64,000 bases of DNA from Herbaspirillum rubrisubalbicans (GCF_003719195.1 NZ_CP024996.1:1240001-1304000), one strand, 5' to 3'. Counted from the stretch's first letter, positions 11,998 to 22,980 are shown. Program-made: numbers and translations. Notes: generated by a model from the sequence alone, not told the origin.

Positions 11998-12030
11998 CAA
12001 AAAGCCGCCAGGTCTGCACCATGGCGGCTT
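11998..12030 (-). terminator. Terminator after bdhA
   Basis: On the minus strand AAGCCGCCA pairs with TGGCGGCTT and is followed by TTTTTG, about 20 bases past the bdhA stop. Confidence 0.82.
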
Positions 12031-12051
12031 GCCTGGAAGGGGCGTCAGTGC

Positions 12052-12834
12052 TTATTGCATGTGCCAGCCGTGGCTGACCACCACCGACTGACCGGTCAGG
12101 GCATTGGTCGGGAAGGCGGCCAGGAACACGGCGGTCTGGGCCACGTCCTGGGTGGTGGTGAATTCGCCGTCGACGGTGTCCTTCAGCATGATCTTCTTGA
12201 TGACGTCTTCTTCGCTGATGCCGAATTCCTTGGCCTGCTCGGGGATCTGCTTTTCCACCAGCGGGGTGCGCACGAAGCCGGGACAGATGACGTTGGTGCG
12301 GATGTGGTCCTTGGCGCCTTCCTTGGCCACCGTCTTGGCCAGGCCCAAGAGGCCATGCTTGGCCGTGACATAGGGCGCCTTCAAGGGCGAAGCCAGGTGC
12401 GAGTGGACCGAACCCATGTAGATGATGGAGCCGCCACGACCCTGCTTGATCATCGCCTTCATCGCTGCGCGCGTGGTCAGGAAGGCGCCGTCCAGGTGGA
12501 TGGCCAGCATCTTGCGCCAGTTCTCCAGCGACAACTCGGCCACCGGGCTGATGATCTGGATGCCGGCATTGCTGATCATGATGTCCAGGCCGCCATAGGT
12601 GTTCACGGCATCGGCCACGCCCTTGTCGACCTGAGTTTCATCGGTGACGTTCATGGCCACGGCCATGGCGGTGCCGCCATTCTTGACGATCTCTTCGGCG
12701 GTCGCCTTGGCCGCTTCCAGGGCCAGGTCGGCGATGACGACCTTGGCGCCCTGTTTGGCATATTCGACCGCGATTTCCTTGCCGATGCCGCTGGCCGAAC
12801 CGGTAATGAGAGCGACTTTATCCTTGAGTAGCAT
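12052..12834 (-). CDS. bdhA: 3-hydroxybutyrate dehydrogenase (SDR family)
   Basis: A 260-residue short-chain dehydrogenase. The NAD site [13 protein letters not shown] is at about residues 10-22, NAGIQ at about 91, and the catalytic Ser-Tyr-Lys set is in [22 protein letters not shown]. The loop [11 protein letters not shown] and the C-terminal SHGWHMQ are typical of bacterial D-3-hydroxybutyrate dehydrogenases, which interconvert 3-hydroxybutyrate and acetoacetate in polyhydroxybutyrate turnover. It stands alone with its own terminator. Confidence in the family is very high and in the substrate high. Confidence 0.9.
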   Translation of the reverse strand: MLLKDKVALITGSASGIGKEIAVEYAKQGAKVVIADLALEAAKATAEEIVKNGGTAMAVAMNVTDETQVDKGVADAVNTYGGLDIMISNAGIQIISPVAELSLENWRKMLAIHLDGAFLTTRAAMKAMIKQGRGGSIIYMGSVHSHLASPLKAPYVTAKHGLLGLAKTVAKEGAKDHIRTNVICPGFVRTPLVEKQIPEQAKEFGISEEDVIKKIMLKDTVDGEFTTTQDVAQTAVFLAAFPTNALTGQSVVVSHGWHMQ

Positions 12835-13311
12835 GATCTTCCTTTATGTTTCGAGTTGACGGACATTGCAAAGCATAGCTGCCAACAGGCCCGGTGCCCT
12901 TGCGCACGATCACTGCCGGCGGCCATCGATCCATGGTTTCGATGAAGTGCGCATCGAAAGATTCCTCGGGTTTGCACCCTCTTTCCTTACCCTCGCGCGT
13001 GCATCTTGCAGTCTCCTGATGCCGCTTTGTCATGCCATTGTAACGCTGGGCGGATGGTTGTTGCTGCACTGCCAAAACGGCCGCAGAGGTCATGTGGGTG
13101 AAACAATCGCTGGGTAGTCTGTGCAACGTTATCCCGGGGACATCGGTTGTTTCTCGAAATTTTTGAATTGAAGTTTCGTTTTCTTTCGGAAACAACCGCA
13201 AATCTGAAGGGGTATCGGATTGTAGCCAGTTGAGGTCGCTTATGTTGGTGGATTTGACCTTGGCTCTGGCAGTCCAAGGTCCCCTTCACACATCACCATA
13301 AAGGACAATGC
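12835..13311. other. 477-base intergenic region with inverted repeat and weak Pho-like site
   Basis: No gene is supported. It holds an inverted repeat, GGTTGTTT (13145-13152) and AAACAACC (13190-13197), with matching TCGAAA/TTTCGG inside, and a poor Pho-like pair TTGTCAT-GCCA-TTGTAAC at 13027-13044. The downstream half of the region reads as the leader of the olsB-like gene. Confidence 0.5.
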
Positions 13312-14079
13312 ATGAGACTGCTTACCATTCCTGCCGATGCCAATCCGAGTTTTGCCAAGCTCAACCTGAGCCTGGCCAGCACCCCGGAAGAAGTGCGCGA
13401 AGTGCAGCGCCTGCGCTACAAGGTCTTCATCGAAGCGATGAACCTGTCGGCCCTGGCCAATCCCGAAGGCCTGGACAAGGATGAGTTCGACGACTACTGC
13501 GACCACCTCATCGTGCGCGACAGCAAGACCCTCTCGGTGGTGGGCACCTATCGCGTACTGAGCCCGCACGGCGCGCGCCGCATGGGCAAGTTCTACTCGG
13601 AACAGGAATTCGATCTCTCGCGCCTGGACAACATCCGCGGCGTCATCGCCGAAGCCGGTCGCGCCTGCATCCACCCGGACTACCGCAGCGGCGGCGTGAT
13701 CATGATGCTGTGGGCGGGCCTGGCCGCTTACATGCGCAAGGAACGCTGCGAATACCTGATGGGTTGCGCCAGCGTCAGCCTGGCCGATGGTGGCCACAAT
13801 GCCGCCGCGCTCTATCACGCCTTCCGCGAAAAGAACATGGCCCCGCCCGACTACCGCGTCGCGCCGCTGTTGCCCTTCCCGCTGGAAGACCGCCAGGCCG
13901 GCGTCGATCCGCAGATCCCGCCGCTGTTGCGCGGCTACCTGCGCAGCGGTGCCTGGGTGTGCGGCGAACCGGCCTGGGATCCTGATTTCCACTCGGCTGA
14001 TTTCTTCCTGCTGCTGCCGCTCTCCAAGCTCGACAGCCGCTACGCCCGTCATTACCTCAAAGAGTCGAGGACCGCATGA
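13312..14079 (+). CDS. OlsB-like N-acyltransferase (GNAT, ornithine-lipid type)
   Basis: A 255-residue acyltransferase of the COG3176/OlsB group. RLRYKVFIEAMNL (about 38-50) is the family entry motif, VVGTYRVLSP is the core strand, EAGRACIHPDYRSGGVIMMLW the acyl-carrier binding turn, and YLMGCASVSLADGG the late motif. Enzymes of this group transfer a 3-hydroxyacyl chain from acyl-ACP to ornithine, the first step of ornithine-lipid synthesis; some act on other amines. The stop overlaps the start of the next gene by four bases (ATGA), so they are co-translated. No OlsA O-acyltransferase is adjacent. The start has AAAGGA six bases upstream. Confidence 0.75.
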   Translation: MRLLTIPADANPSFAKLNLSLASTPEEVREVQRLRYKVFIEAMNLSALANPEGLDKDEFDDYCDHLIVRDSKTLSVVGTYRVLSPHGARRMGKFYSEQEFDLSRLDNIRGVIAEAGRACIHPDYRSGGVIMMLWAGLAAYMRKERCEYLMGCASVSLADGGHNAAALYHAFREKNMAPPDYRVAPLLPFPLEDRQAGVDPQIPPLLRGYLRSGAWVCGEPAWDPDFHSADFFLLLPLSKLDSRYARHYLKESRTA

Positions 14080-14966
14080 AGCCACGCGAACAGTTCATGG
14101 AAAAAGCCCAGGGGCTGTTCGCCGACCTGGGGGCCGAGGGCGACCAGCATGATGACGAATCCAAGCGCGATCCGCTGCGCTTTCGCACCATCTGGATTTC
14201 CGACATCCACCTGGGCACCACCGGCTGCCAGGCCGAGCGACTGTTGGAATTTCTGCGCGCCACCGAATCCGAGACGCTCTACCTGGTGGGCGACATCATC
14301 GACGGCTGGCAACTGAAGCGTCGCTGGTACTGGGACCAGAGCCACAACAACGTGGTGCAGACGGTCTTGAAGAAGGCCAAGAAGGGCACCAATGTCATCT
14401 TCGTGCCCGGCAACCACGATGAAGTGATCCGCCAGTTCATCGACCTCGATTTCGGCGGTATCAAGATCCGTGACGAACTGGTGCACGTCACCGCCGAAGG
14501 CAAGCGTATGCTGGTCTTGCATGGCGACCGTTTCGACGGCGTCATCGCCTGCGCCAAGTGGCTGGCCTATGTGGGTGACTCGCTCTACACCATGATCCTC
14601 AAGTTCAACCAGTGGTTCAACAGCTGGCGTGCCCGGGCCGGCCTGCCTTACTGGTCGCTGTCGCAGTACCTCAAGTCCAAGGTCAAGAACGCGGTGAACT
14701 ACATCACCTCTTTCGAAGATGCCCTGGCCGAGGAAGCCAAGAAGAAGGGCCTGGACGGCGTCATCTGCGGCCATATCCACAAGCCCGAGATCCGCGACAT
14801 CGGCGGCGTGGTCTACTGCAACGATGGCGACTGGGTCGAGAGCCTGTCGGCGCTGGTGGAAGAGCCCAATGGCGAACTGCGCCTGGTGTCCTGGCAGGAA
14901 ATCATGCAACTCAAACGCGCTGGCAAGGAAGCCCGCCAGGCTGCCCGGGAACTGGCGCCGGCTTGA
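14076..14966 (+). CDS. PlcP-like calcineurin-fold phosphoesterase (COG2908)
   Basis: A 296-residue metallophosphoesterase. The metal ligands are in WISDIHLGTTGCQ (about residue 45), LVGDIIDGWQLKRRWYW (about 71), VPGNHDEVIRQF (about 112), LVLHGDRFDGV (about 148) and ICGHIHKPEIRDIG (about 231). The family is annotated as UDP-2,3-diacylglucosamine diphosphatase, but this longer subgroup contains PlcP, which removes headgroups from phospholipids to give diacylglycerol during phosphate starvation. Position between an OlsB-like acyltransferase and a GT4 glycosyltransferase favours the PlcP role over LpxH in lipid A synthesis. That assignment is inference. Confidence 0.75.
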   Translation: MKPREQFMEKAQGLFADLGAEGDQHDDESKRDPLRFRTIWISDIHLGTTGCQAERLLEFLRATESETLYLVGDIIDGWQLKRRWYWDQSHNNVVQTVLKKAKKGTNVIFVPGNHDEVIRQFIDLDFGGIKIRDELVHVTAEGKRMLVLHGDRFDGVIACAKWLAYVGDSLYTMILKFNQWFNSWRARAGLPYWSLSQYLKSKVKNAVNYITSFEDALAEEAKKKGLDGVICGHIHKPEIRDIGGVVYCNDGDWVESLSALVEEPNGELRLVSWQEIMQLKRAGKEARQAARELAPA

Positions 14967-15032
14967 CCATTGTCAACCGCTGCCAACCTGGCATCCAGTC
15001 AGCCACCTCAAGACCTATTGTCGATACGATTT

Positions 15033-16085
15033 ATGCGCATTGCCATCATCAGCGACGCCGGAGAGCCGCAAGTCAACGGCGTCGTCAACACCTTGCGCTC
15101 CACCGTGCGCTGCCTGCGCGGTTTCGGCCACGAAGTGCTGCTGCTGTCACCGCGCGACTTCCGCACCTTCGCCTGTCCGACCTACCCGGAAATCCGGCTG
15201 GCCTACAAGCCCTACGCCCGCATCGCTGCCGCCCTCGAAGCGTTCCAGCCGGACTGCATCCACATCGCCACCGAAGGCCCGATGGGCTTGGCCGCGCGGC
15301 GCTACTGCCTGCGTCACAAGCTCAATTTCACGACTGCCTATCACACCCGCTTCCCGGAATACCTGGCCGCCCGCAAGCTCTTGCCCAAGGCCATCACCTA
15401 TCGTCTGCTGCGCTGGTTCCATGGCCGCTCCGAAGCCATCATGGTGCCCACCCCGGCGATGAAGACGGCGCTGGAAGAAGAGGGCTTCCGCAATGTCGTA
15501 CTGTGGGGCCGTGGCGTCGATACCAATCACTTCCGCCCGGCGGTGGAAGACCATGCCTGCATCGAACGTCCGCTGTTCCTCTACGTAGGGCGGGTGGCGG
15601 TGGAAAAGAATATCGAAGCCTTCCTCCAGCTCGACCTGCCCGGCACCAAGTGGGTGGTGGGCGACGGCCCGCAGTTCGAAGACCTGTCCACGCGCTATCC
15701 CGAAGTGCGCTTCCTGGGCGCCAAGGGGCATGACGAATTGCCGGCCTACTACAACTGCGCCGACGTCTTCGTCTTCCCCAGCAAGACCGATACCTTCGGC
15801 CTGGTGCTGCTGGAAGCCATGGCCTGTGGCATTCCGGTGGCCGCCTATCCGGTCGAGGGGCCCATCGATGTGGTCGACAATGGCGTCTCCGGCATCCTGC
15901 GCCAGGACCTCAAGCAAGCCTGCCTGCAAGCCCTGAAGCTGGACAATGAAGCCGTGCGCGCCCATGCCGCCACCCGCTCCTGGGAGTCGGCCACCCAGCA
16001 GTTCCTGCAGCATCTGCACCTGGCGCGTCACAAGCAGCCGGGCCAGGCCACTGCCATCAATCCGGTACGCGAAACGTCCAGGTAA
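15033..16085 (+). CDS. GT4 glycosyltransferase, Agt-like diacylglycerol glycosyltransferase
   Basis: A 350-residue retaining GT4 enzyme. The acceptor-side motif EPQVNGVVNTL (about 11-21) is the signature of the SqdX/Agt/MgtA-like group. The donor side has PLFLYVGRVAVEKNIEAFL and the EX7E element in FPSKTDTFGLVLLEAMACGIPVAAY. In lipid-remodelling bacteria Agt glycosylates the diacylglycerol released by PlcP. I start at ATG 15033 (MRIAIISDAGEP), where homology begins; an upstream TTG at 14970 is possible. It lies 66 bases after the PlcP-like gene, same strand, in what looks like one operon. Confidence 0.78.
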   Translation: MRIAIISDAGEPQVNGVVNTLRSTVRCLRGFGHEVLLLSPRDFRTFACPTYPEIRLAYKPYARIAAALEAFQPDCIHIATEGPMGLAARRYCLRHKLNFTTAYHTRFPEYLAARKLLPKAITYRLLRWFHGRSEAIMVPTPAMKTALEEEGFRNVVLWGRGVDTNHFRPAVEDHACIERPLFLYVGRVAVEKNIEAFLQLDLPGTKWVVGDGPQFEDLSTRYPEVRFLGAKGHDELPAYYNCADVFVFPSKTDTFGLVLLEAMACGIPVAAYPVEGPIDVVDNGVSGILRQDLKQACLQALKLDNEAVRAHAATRSWESATQQFLQHLHLARHKQPGQATAINPVRETSR

Positions 16086-16309
16086 AGCTTGCTGACGGGT
16101 AATTTGCTGTTACTGTTCAGGTGGCGAAAAGCCACAAGCGGGCTACCGCCGAGAGGATTTCTGACAAAAATCAGGACAGCTGGTTTTATTTGCACAATCG
16201 GCGCTAGTGTCCGTGGCATCATCTCCCCTGAGTGAAAATCAATGAGCGCCGCAACGGCGCCTGGTCGAGCCGTTCGGCCGACCATCTGCAACCTGGGGGA
16301 AAATCCATC

Positions 16310-18334
16310 ATGACAAGACTGCTTGCCAACCTGAAGCTATGGCAGAAATTCGCTTTGCTGGGCGTACTGGGACTGATTCTGTTCGGAGTGCCCACGGCCC
16401 TCTACTACGGCAGCACGTCCCACACCATCAAGCTCAAGCAAGATGAAATCGCCGGCGTGGAGCCGGTGCGCAGGCTCTTGCGCAGCGTACAACTGATGCA
16501 GCAGCATCGCGGCATGTCGGCCGTCATGCTCAACGGTGCCGCCGACATGGCCGGCCCGCGTCAGGCCAAGGCCGCCGAGGTCGACCAGGCCTTGCAGGCA
16601 TTGGGTGAGGGACTGGCCCCGATGGGGCGCGATGATCCCCAGGCCCTGGGTAGCTTCAACAAGCTGGTCGAGACCTGGAACAAGGTGCGCGACGCCGTGG
16701 CCGCCAAGGCAATCACCCCGCCGGAGAGCTTCGCCGCCCACAGCGCAGCCATCGCTGCCTTGTTCGACCTCAACGAGCGGATGCTGGACTATTACCACTA
16801 CACCGTGGACCCCGACTTCGACAGTACTCAACTCATCAATGCCGCCTTCATTTCCATGCCGGCGCTGACCGAAGACCTGGGCCGCGCGCGCGCCCGTGGC
16901 GCCAGTCTTCTGCTCAAGAAAGAATTGAAGATGGAAGATCGGCTGGAACTGGTGGCCATGCTGGAACGCGCCCAGGAGCGCCTCAATGCCGCCAAGAAAT
17001 CCTTCAGCAAGGGCGTGGCGGCCAACCCGCACCTGGGCACGCAATTGGGCAGCACTTTCCAGCAGGCCGACCGCATGGGCAATGAAGTGATCCAGCTCAC
17101 CCGCGAAAAGATCTTGCTGCCGCAGGAAATGAGCTTCTCTCCCGATGACTATTTCAAGCGCTTCACGGCGGCCATCGATGAACAGTTCAAGGCCACCCGT
17201 GCCGTCACCGAAGCCCTGGCCGCGCAGCTCGATGCGCAGAACGCCGACCTGCGCCGGCAGCAGTTGAGCGTGTTGGGTGCGGTGCTGCTGTTGGCGGCGC
17301 TGGTGGCCTGGCTGGGCGTGATGATCACGCGCTCGGTGAGCGTACCGGTGCAGGCCTCGGTGGCCATGGCCGGGCGCGTGGCCAACTACGACCTGACTGC
17401 GCGGGCCACCGTGCAGGGGCGCGATGAATCGGCCCAGTTGCTGGGGTCGCTCAATGACATGACGCACAGCCTGGGCGGTATCGTCGGTCGCGTGCGTACC
17501 AGCATCGAAGTGATCCAGCACGCCTCACGCGAGATCGCCACCGGCAATGCCGACCTCTCGCGGCGTACCGAATCCCAGGCGTCGAGCCTGGAAGAGACGG
17601 CCAGCGCCATGGAGCAACTGACCTCCACCGTGCAGAACAATGCCCACAGCGCGCGCCAGGCCGACCAGCTGGCCAGTTCGGCCTCGCAACTGGCCGAACG
17701 TGGTGGGCAAGTGGTGGGCAACGTGGTCGATACCATGGCGCAGATCCGGGATAGCTCGCGCCGCATCGTCGATATCATCAGCGTCATTGATGGCATCGCC
17801 TTCCAGACCAATATCCTGGCCTTGAATGCCGCAGTGGAAGCGGCCCGTGCCGGCGAGCAGGGGCGCGGTTTCGCCGTGGTGGCCTCCGAAGTGCGTTCGC
17901 TGGCCCAGCGCAGCGCCGGTGCCGCCAAGGAAATCAAACAACTCATCAGCGACTCGGTGGAGCGGGTGGAGACCGGTGGTCAACTGGTCGATGAAGCCGG
18001 CGCCACCATGCATGAGATCGTCGGCTCGGTGCGCCAGGTAGCCGGCATCATGAGCGAAATCACCCAGGCCAGTGAAGAACAGAGCAATGGCATCAGCCAG
18101 GTCAACGACGCCATCGCGCAGATGGAAGGCATCACCCAGCAGAATGCCGCCCTGGTCGAAGAAGCCGCCGCCGCCGCCGAGAGCCTGCAGCAGCAGGCCG
18201 AACTGCTGTGGGATGCGGTCAGCGTATTCCGCATCCAGGAGGACGCGGCCCACCAGCCGCGGCAGCCGCAGGCCGTCAGCCAGCCGCACGCCGCCGTCAG
18301 TGACACTCGGGAGGGGCGTCTGGCGTTGACTTGA
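16310..18334 (+). CDS. Methyl-accepting chemotaxis protein (1 of 4)
   Basis: A 674-residue chemoreceptor. One helix (about 15-37) leads to a long, mostly helical periplasmic domain of about 300 residues, longer than in its neighbours; [14 protein letters not shown] resembles the start of nitrate/nitrite-sensing type sensors, a weak hint. A second helix (about 338-358) is followed by HAMP and the signalling coil, whose tip reads [20 protein letters not shown]. It has no CheR-binding pentapeptide. The start is ATG at 16310 after a GGGGG stretch. A 225-base leader separates it from the GT4 gene. The ligand is unknown. Confidence 0.93.
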   Translation: MTRLLANLKLWQKFALLGVLGLILFGVPTALYYGSTSHTIKLKQDEIAGVEPVRRLLRSVQLMQQHRGMSAVMLNGAADMAGPRQAKAAEVDQALQALGEGLAPMGRDDPQALGSFNKLVETWNKVRDAVAAKAITPPESFAAHSAAIAALFDLNERMLDYYHYTVDPDFDSTQLINAAFISMPALTEDLGRARARGASLLLKKELKMEDRLELVAMLERAQERLNAAKKSFSKGVAANPHLGTQLGSTFQQADRMGNEVIQLTREKILLPQEMSFSPDDYFKRFTAAIDEQFKATRAVTEALAAQLDAQNADLRRQQLSVLGAVLLLAALVAWLGVMITRSVSVPVQASVAMAGRVANYDLTARATVQGRDESAQLLGSLNDMTHSLGGIVGRVRTSIEVIQHASREIATGNADLSRRTESQASSLEETASAMEQLTSTVQNNAHSARQADQLASSASQLAERGGQVVGNVVDTMAQIRDSSRRIVDIISVIDGIAFQTNILALNAAVEAARAGEQGRGFAVVASEVRSLAQRSAGAAKEIKQLISDSVERVETGGQLVDEAGATMHEIVGSVRQVAGIMSEITQASEEQSNGISQVNDAIAQMEGITQQNAALVEEAAAAAESLQQQAELLWDAVSVFRIQEDAAHQPRQPQAVSQPHAAVSDTREGRLALT

Positions 18335-18506
18335 GCCCCGTCGTTGGCAGAAGGGCTGTGGCCTTTCTTTCAACTATGCAATACACACATGAAGACATGC
18401 TGACAAAGCATTGGATTGCCTGTGTGCATCTCTTCTAAGATGCGCCACCGCACGGCCCGTCGTCCCCCCTCAGGACGCGCCTTGGCGTGACAAGGAAGAC
18501 ACTCCC

Positions 18507-20171
18507 ATGATGCAACACTTGAAGATCGGCAGCCGCCTGGCGTTCGGATTTTTCCTCATCCTGACGCTGGCCACCGCGATCCTGGTCATCGGGCTGTGGC
18601 GCATGGCCGAGCTGGAAGCCAGCAACGAATACGTGATCGAAAAGAAGGTCACCGCCATGACCGCCGCCTTGAACATGCGCGAAGCCGGCAGCGCGCTGGC
18701 GCTGGCCTTGCGCAAGGTGGTCACGCCCACCGATGCGGCCGAAGGCAAGACCGAGGATGCGCACCTGGGTAAGATCCTGCAAGCCTATGCGGGCTATGAA
18801 AAGCAGCTCACCGACCTGTCCCCCGGCGGTCGCGGCAAGGAACTGCTGCTGGCCACCAGCGGCGAGGGCAAGAAGTTGTTCCCGCTGGTCGGGCAGATCC
18901 GCCAGCAGGTGGGCAGCAACAATTACTTCGATGCCGCCCAGCAGTTGAAGAGCGATTTCCTGCCGGCCCACGAAAAGTGGATGAGCAGCGTGGCCGCACT
19001 GGCCTCGTTCCAGCAGGAAGACATGCAGCAGGCCCACGCCCAGGCCAGGGACAGCTACCGCAAGGCGCAGATCGGCATGTTGGCCATGGGCGTGCTGACG
19101 CTGGGCCTGGGATGTTTCTTCACCTTCGTCATCACCCGCTCCATTGTCACGCCCCTGAAGCGCGCCGGCCAGATCGCCGAGACCATTTCGCGCGGCGACT
19201 TGACCCAGCACGCCCAGGCCCAGGGCCATGATGAAGCTGCGCACCTGGTCAATACGCTCGATGCCATGCAGGCCAACCTGGCGGCCACCCTCAACGAGGT
19301 CAAGCAAAGCGCCGCCGTCATCGCGGTGGCCTCGCATGAAATCGCGCGCGGCAACGTCGACTTGTCCAATCGCACCGAATCGCAAGCCTCCAGCCTGGAA
19401 GAAACCGCCAGTTCCATGGAGCAGCTCACCTCCACCGTGCAGCAGAACGCCGCCAATGCACAGCAGGCCAACCAGTTGGTGCTGTCGGCCTCGGACCACG
19501 CTACCAAGGGCGGACGCGTGGTGGGTGATGTGGTGACTACCATGGGCTCGATCAAGGAAAGCTCGGGCAAGATCGTCGACATCATCGGCGTGATCGATGG
19601 CATCGCTTTCCAGACCAACATCCTGGCCTTGAATGCCGCCGTGGAAGCGGCCCGTGCCGGCGAACAGGGGCGCGGCTTTGCGGTGGTGGCCTCTGAAGTG
19701 CGGGCACTGGCCCAGCGCAGCGCGGCTGCCGCCAAGGAAATCAAGCAACTCATCAGCGACTCGGTGGACAAGGTCGATACCGGTGGCAAGCTGGTCGACG
19801 AAGCCGGCGCCACCATGAGCGAGATCGTCGCCTCGGTCAAGCAGGTGGCCGACATCATGGGCGAGATCACCGCCGCCAGCCAGGAGCAGAGCGCCGGCAT
19901 CGCCGAGGTCAACCATGCGATCACCCAGATCGATGAGATCACCCAGCAGAACGCAGCCCTGGTGGAGCAAGCCGCGGCGGCCGCCGTGAGCCTGCAGGAG
20001 CAGGCCGATGTATTGGCCCAGGCGGTGGCGGTGTTCAAGCTCAAGACGGTGCTGCAGGTGCCGACGGTGTCGGTGCCGGTACCGCTTCGCAGCGTCAATG
20101 CGCCGCCTGCGGTGACGGCGGCAGCCAAGCCGGCCAGGCTGGCTCGGGATGAAGAGTTCGAGGAATTTTGA
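18507..20171 (+). CDS. Methyl-accepting chemotaxis protein (2 of 4)
   Basis: A 554-residue receptor of the Tar-like layout: helix (about 10-30), four-helix-bundle periplasmic sensor of roughly 155 residues (MCP_1 or TarH type, with [20 protein letters not shown]), second helix, HAMP ([17 protein letters not shown]) and signalling domain with [20 protein letters not shown]. The tail ends EEFEEF, only loosely like a methylation-enzyme tether. The start is ATG at 18507, eight bases after AAGGAAG. A terminator follows. Confidence 0.93.
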   Translation: MMQHLKIGSRLAFGFFLILTLATAILVIGLWRMAELEASNEYVIEKKVTAMTAALNMREAGSALALALRKVVTPTDAAEGKTEDAHLGKILQAYAGYEKQLTDLSPGGRGKELLLATSGEGKKLFPLVGQIRQQVGSNNYFDAAQQLKSDFLPAHEKWMSSVAALASFQQEDMQQAHAQARDSYRKAQIGMLAMGVLTLGLGCFFTFVITRSIVTPLKRAGQIAETISRGDLTQHAQAQGHDEAAHLVNTLDAMQANLAATLNEVKQSAAVIAVASHEIARGNVDLSNRTESQASSLEETASSMEQLTSTVQQNAANAQQANQLVLSASDHATKGGRVVGDVVTTMGSIKESSGKIVDIIGVIDGIAFQTNILALNAAVEAARAGEQGRGFAVVASEVRALAQRSAAAAKEIKQLISDSVDKVDTGGKLVDEAGATMSEIVASVKQVADIMGEITAASQEQSAGIAEVNHAITQIDEITQQNAALVEQAAAAAVSLQEQADVLAQAVAVFKLKTVLQVPTVSVPVPLRSVNAPPAVTAAAKPARLARDEEFEEF

Positions 20172-20244
20172 ATGGCCGGTCTGAGCTGCCAGCGCATTAA
20201 AGGTAACTTAAGTCAGAAATTAAATATAAAAAATAAATAATTCT

Positions 20245-20281
20245 TGAGCGCCGCGCCTTCCAGGTCGCGGCGCTCTTTTTT
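20245..20281 (+). terminator. Terminator after second chemoreceptor gene
   Basis: GAGCGCCGCG pairs with CGCGGCGCTC around CCTTCCAGGT and runs into TTTTTT. An A-rich stretch on the other side could let it work from both strands. Confidence 0.85.
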
Positions 20282-20543
20282 GAGGGGGGCAAGCACGTCT
20301 TGTGGGAATTCAAGATAATTGCAGGGTTGCCGTAAAGCGATATCAAGTGCAGCAGGCCACCGTTCCGGCAAGAGGTGGATGGTGACCTGTGCGGCCAGGG
20401 GGAAGAGTGGGGCGTTGCGACCGCATCCGGTCAGTCCGGTAGGCCGCCACGACCGCGCCAGTCGGACCAGTGTGTCGCCCCTGGGAATGAGTACATGAGT
20501 ATGAATGTGCGGTAACTTCCCTTCATCCACCGGAACCACTTCA

Positions 20544-22304
20544 ATGTCCTTCAAGAATCTTTCCATCAGGGCGCAACTCGCCATTGCCTTCCTTGTGCTG
20601 TCCATCCTGCTGCTGGCCCTGGGGGTATCGGGCCTGCTGGGCATGTCGGCAGCTGTGAGTATCAATCGTCAGTTGTCAGAGGAGCGTCTTCCCAAGACCG
20701 TGGCCGCCGACAACATGCTGATCTGGGTTGGCCGCCAGCGCACTTCGCTGGACCAAGCCGCCATGAGTCTGGATGCCGCCTGGACCGAACGCATGTATGG
20801 TATGGAAGCCAATGCCCGCAAGGAAGCCTTGCAGTGGTGGGACAAGTACACCGCCTTGCCACAGACCGAAGAGGGCAAGGTGCTGGTCAAGAAAGTCTCG
20901 GATGGTATTGCCAAGACCCAGGTGGAACTGGACAAATTCACCCAGGCCATCAAGTCCGGCGAGCGTCAGGCCATTGCCGACCAGGCCCGCAAAGTGGGGC
21001 AGGCCTACAGCGCCATGCAGCTCGACGGCCAGGCCTTGAACAAGTATGAAACCGAGCAGGCCGTGCAGAGCCTGGCGGCTTCTAATGCGCGTTACGAGGC
21101 CTCGCGCATTTTTTCCATCAGCGCCATCATCGTCGGCCTGCTGCTGGCCTGCTTCAGTTGGTGGTCACTGCGCCGCGCCATCGGTGAGCCGATGCAGCGC
21201 GCCCTGCGCCACTTCGACGCCATCGCCAGTGGTGACCTGACCCAGCCGGTGCACGTGCATTCCAGCAATGAAATGGGCCAGTTGCTGCAGGGGCTGGCGC
21301 GGATGCAGGAAAGCCTCTCGCGCACCGTGCGCGCCGTGCGGGGAGGCAGTGAGGCCATTGCCACGGCCACCCGCGAGATCGCCTCCGGCAACCTGGACCT
21401 GTCGGCCCGCACCGAACAGCAGGCGGCCTCGCTGGAAGAAACCGCCTCCAGCATGGAAGAGTTGACCAGCACCGTGAAGCACAACGCCGACAATGCCCGC
21501 CAGGCCACCACGCTGGCGGTCAATGCCTCCACCATCGCCGCCGATGGCAATGTCGTGGTGGGGCAGGTGGTGCAGACCATGGAACAGATCCGCGAGAGTT
21601 CGTCGCGCATCACCGATATCGTCAGCATCATCGATGGCATCGCCTTCCAGACCAATATCCTGGCCTTGAATGCCGCAGTCGAAGCGGCCCGCGCCGGCGA
21701 ACAGGGACGCGGCTTTGCGGTGGTCGCCACCGAGGTGCGGGCGCTGGCGCAGCGTTCTTCCAGTGCGGCCAAGGAGATCAAGGACTTGATCATGCATTCG
21801 GTGGAGCGGGTGCAGGCCGGTTCCGAACTGGTGGGCCAGGCTGGTGACACCATGAGCGATGTGATCCAGGCAGTGCAACGCGTGACCGACATCATGAGCG
21901 AGATTTCGGCCGCTTCCAACGAGCAGAGTGCCGGCATCGACCAGGTCTCGCGCGCGGTCACGCAGATGGATGAAGCTACCCAGCAGAATGCGGCCTTGGT
22001 GGAACAGGCCAGCGCGGCGGCCAAGTCGCTGCAACAACAGGCTCAGGCCCTGATGCAGGAAGTGGCGATCTTCCGCGTGGAGCCGGGTGCGGTCGAGGCG
22101 GCGCCCGTGCCGCCGCGGGCTGCAGCGCCGCGACCGGTGCCCAAGGCGGTGACGCCGGCCAAGCCCGTCACGCCCAAGGCCGCTCCGCTGACCAAGCGTG
22201 CGGCCCTGCCGGCAGCGCCTGTGACTCCCCCTGCTGCTCCTGCGGCCAAGCCAGCCTCGCGTGCCACGCCGGTTGGCGATGACGGCGACTGGGAGACCTT
22301 CTGA
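20544..22304 (+). CDS. Methyl-accepting chemotaxis protein (3 of 4), with WETF tether
   Basis: A 586-residue receptor: helix (about 10-32), a periplasmic four-helix sensor including [20 protein letters not shown], second helix, HAMP and signalling domain ([20 protein letters not shown]). After a long Ala/Pro-rich linker of about 60 residues it ends [13 protein letters not shown] matches the C-terminal NWETF-type pentapeptide that binds CheR and CheB. It is the only one of the four receptors here with that tether. The start is ATG at 20544. Confidence 0.93.
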   Translation: MSFKNLSIRAQLAIAFLVLSILLLALGVSGLLGMSAAVSINRQLSEERLPKTVAADNMLIWVGRQRTSLDQAAMSLDAAWTERMYGMEANARKEALQWWDKYTALPQTEEGKVLVKKVSDGIAKTQVELDKFTQAIKSGERQAIADQARKVGQAYSAMQLDGQALNKYETEQAVQSLAASNARYEASRIFSISAIIVGLLLACFSWWSLRRAIGEPMQRALRHFDAIASGDLTQPVHVHSSNEMGQLLQGLARMQESLSRTVRAVRGGSEAIATATREIASGNLDLSARTEQQAASLEETASSMEELTSTVKHNADNARQATTLAVNASTIAADGNVVVGQVVQTMEQIRESSSRITDIVSIIDGIAFQTNILALNAAVEAARAGEQGRGFAVVATEVRALAQRSSSAAKEIKDLIMHSVERVQAGSELVGQAGDTMSDVIQAVQRVTDIMSEISAASNEQSAGIDQVSRAVTQMDEATQQNAALVEQASAAAKSLQQQAQALMQEVAIFRVEPGAVEAAPVPPRAAAPRPVPKAVTPAKPVTPKAAPLTKRAALPAAPVTPPAAPAAKPASRATPVGDDGDWETF

Positions 22305-22350
22305 GTGACTGGGCCACACTGGTAAGAAACTTCATCGGCTGCAATCAGCA

Positions 22351-22391
22351 AATCGCCGCAGCCCCCAGCAGGGGGCGCGGCGATTTTTTTC
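22351..22391 (+). terminator. Terminator after third chemoreceptor gene
   Basis: AATCGCCGC pairs with GCGGCGATT around CCCCC/GGGGG inner stems, followed by a T run. Confidence 0.85.
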
Positions 22392-22434
22392 CTTCATATA
22401 GAAGTCCGGCAGACCTGAGCCAGGGGGGCTGCCT

Positions 22435-22914
22435 TCAGCGTGGCGAGTGCTTGCCCGAGGTGGCCAGCAATTCCGGTGCGATCACGGCCTTGAGATAGTT
22501 GGTGGTCACATCGCCGCGATCACGCTGGGCGATCCACCAGACATTGGCCTTGCGCAGCGACCATTCCTGCGGCTGGCCGGCGATCAGTTGCGCGGCCACC
22601 TGGCCCAGGGTGGGCTGGTGCCCGACGATGAGCACCGGTTCGCGGCTGTCGGGCCAGTTGGCTGCGCGCAGCAAGTCCGCGGCGCTCATATTGGGCGCCA
22701 GGTCGGCCACCACCTTGTACTTGCGCTTCAAGGCTTCCACCGTCTGCAAGGTACGGGTGGCCGGGCTGACCAGGATGCGACAGCTTTCCGGCAGGTTGCG
22801 GTCCAGCCATTCGGCCATCTTGGCCGCCTGCTTGTGGCCCTTGGGGGTCAGGGCGCGACCCTCATCGGGCTCGCCCAGTTCGGCTTCGGCGTGGCGCCAT
22901 AGAATCAGGTCCAT
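22435..22914 (-). CDS. sixA: Phosphohistidine phosphatase SixA
   Basis: A 159-residue histidine phosphatase. The RHG-type motif LILWRHAEAELGEPDEGRALTP is at residues 3-24 with the catalytic His, and the second His is in PVLIVGHQPTLGQVA (about 93). SixA removes phosphate from histidine phosphotransfer proteins. It lies 66 bases downstream of ppk1 on the same strand, so the two are probably one operon under the Pho box at 25144. That pairing is common in proteobacteria. Confidence 0.92.
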   Translation of the reverse strand: MDLILWRHAEAELGEPDEGRALTPKGHKQAAKMAEWLDRNLPESCRILVSPATRTLQTVEALKRKYKVVADLAPNMSAADLLRAANWPDSREPVLIVGHQPTLGQVAAQLIAGQPQEWSLRKANVWWIAQRDRGDVTTNYLKAVIAPELLATSGKHSPR

Positions 22915-22980
22915 TTCAGCTCCTTGGGGAAATCAGCGTGGGGCTTGCTCCTGCTGTACGGCGCACTTGCCATCACCATC

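Noticed and set aside
14612..15733. 373-codon plus-strand frame spanning the PlcP-like and GT4 genes
   Set aside because: Out of frame with two well-supported genes and crosses their boundary.
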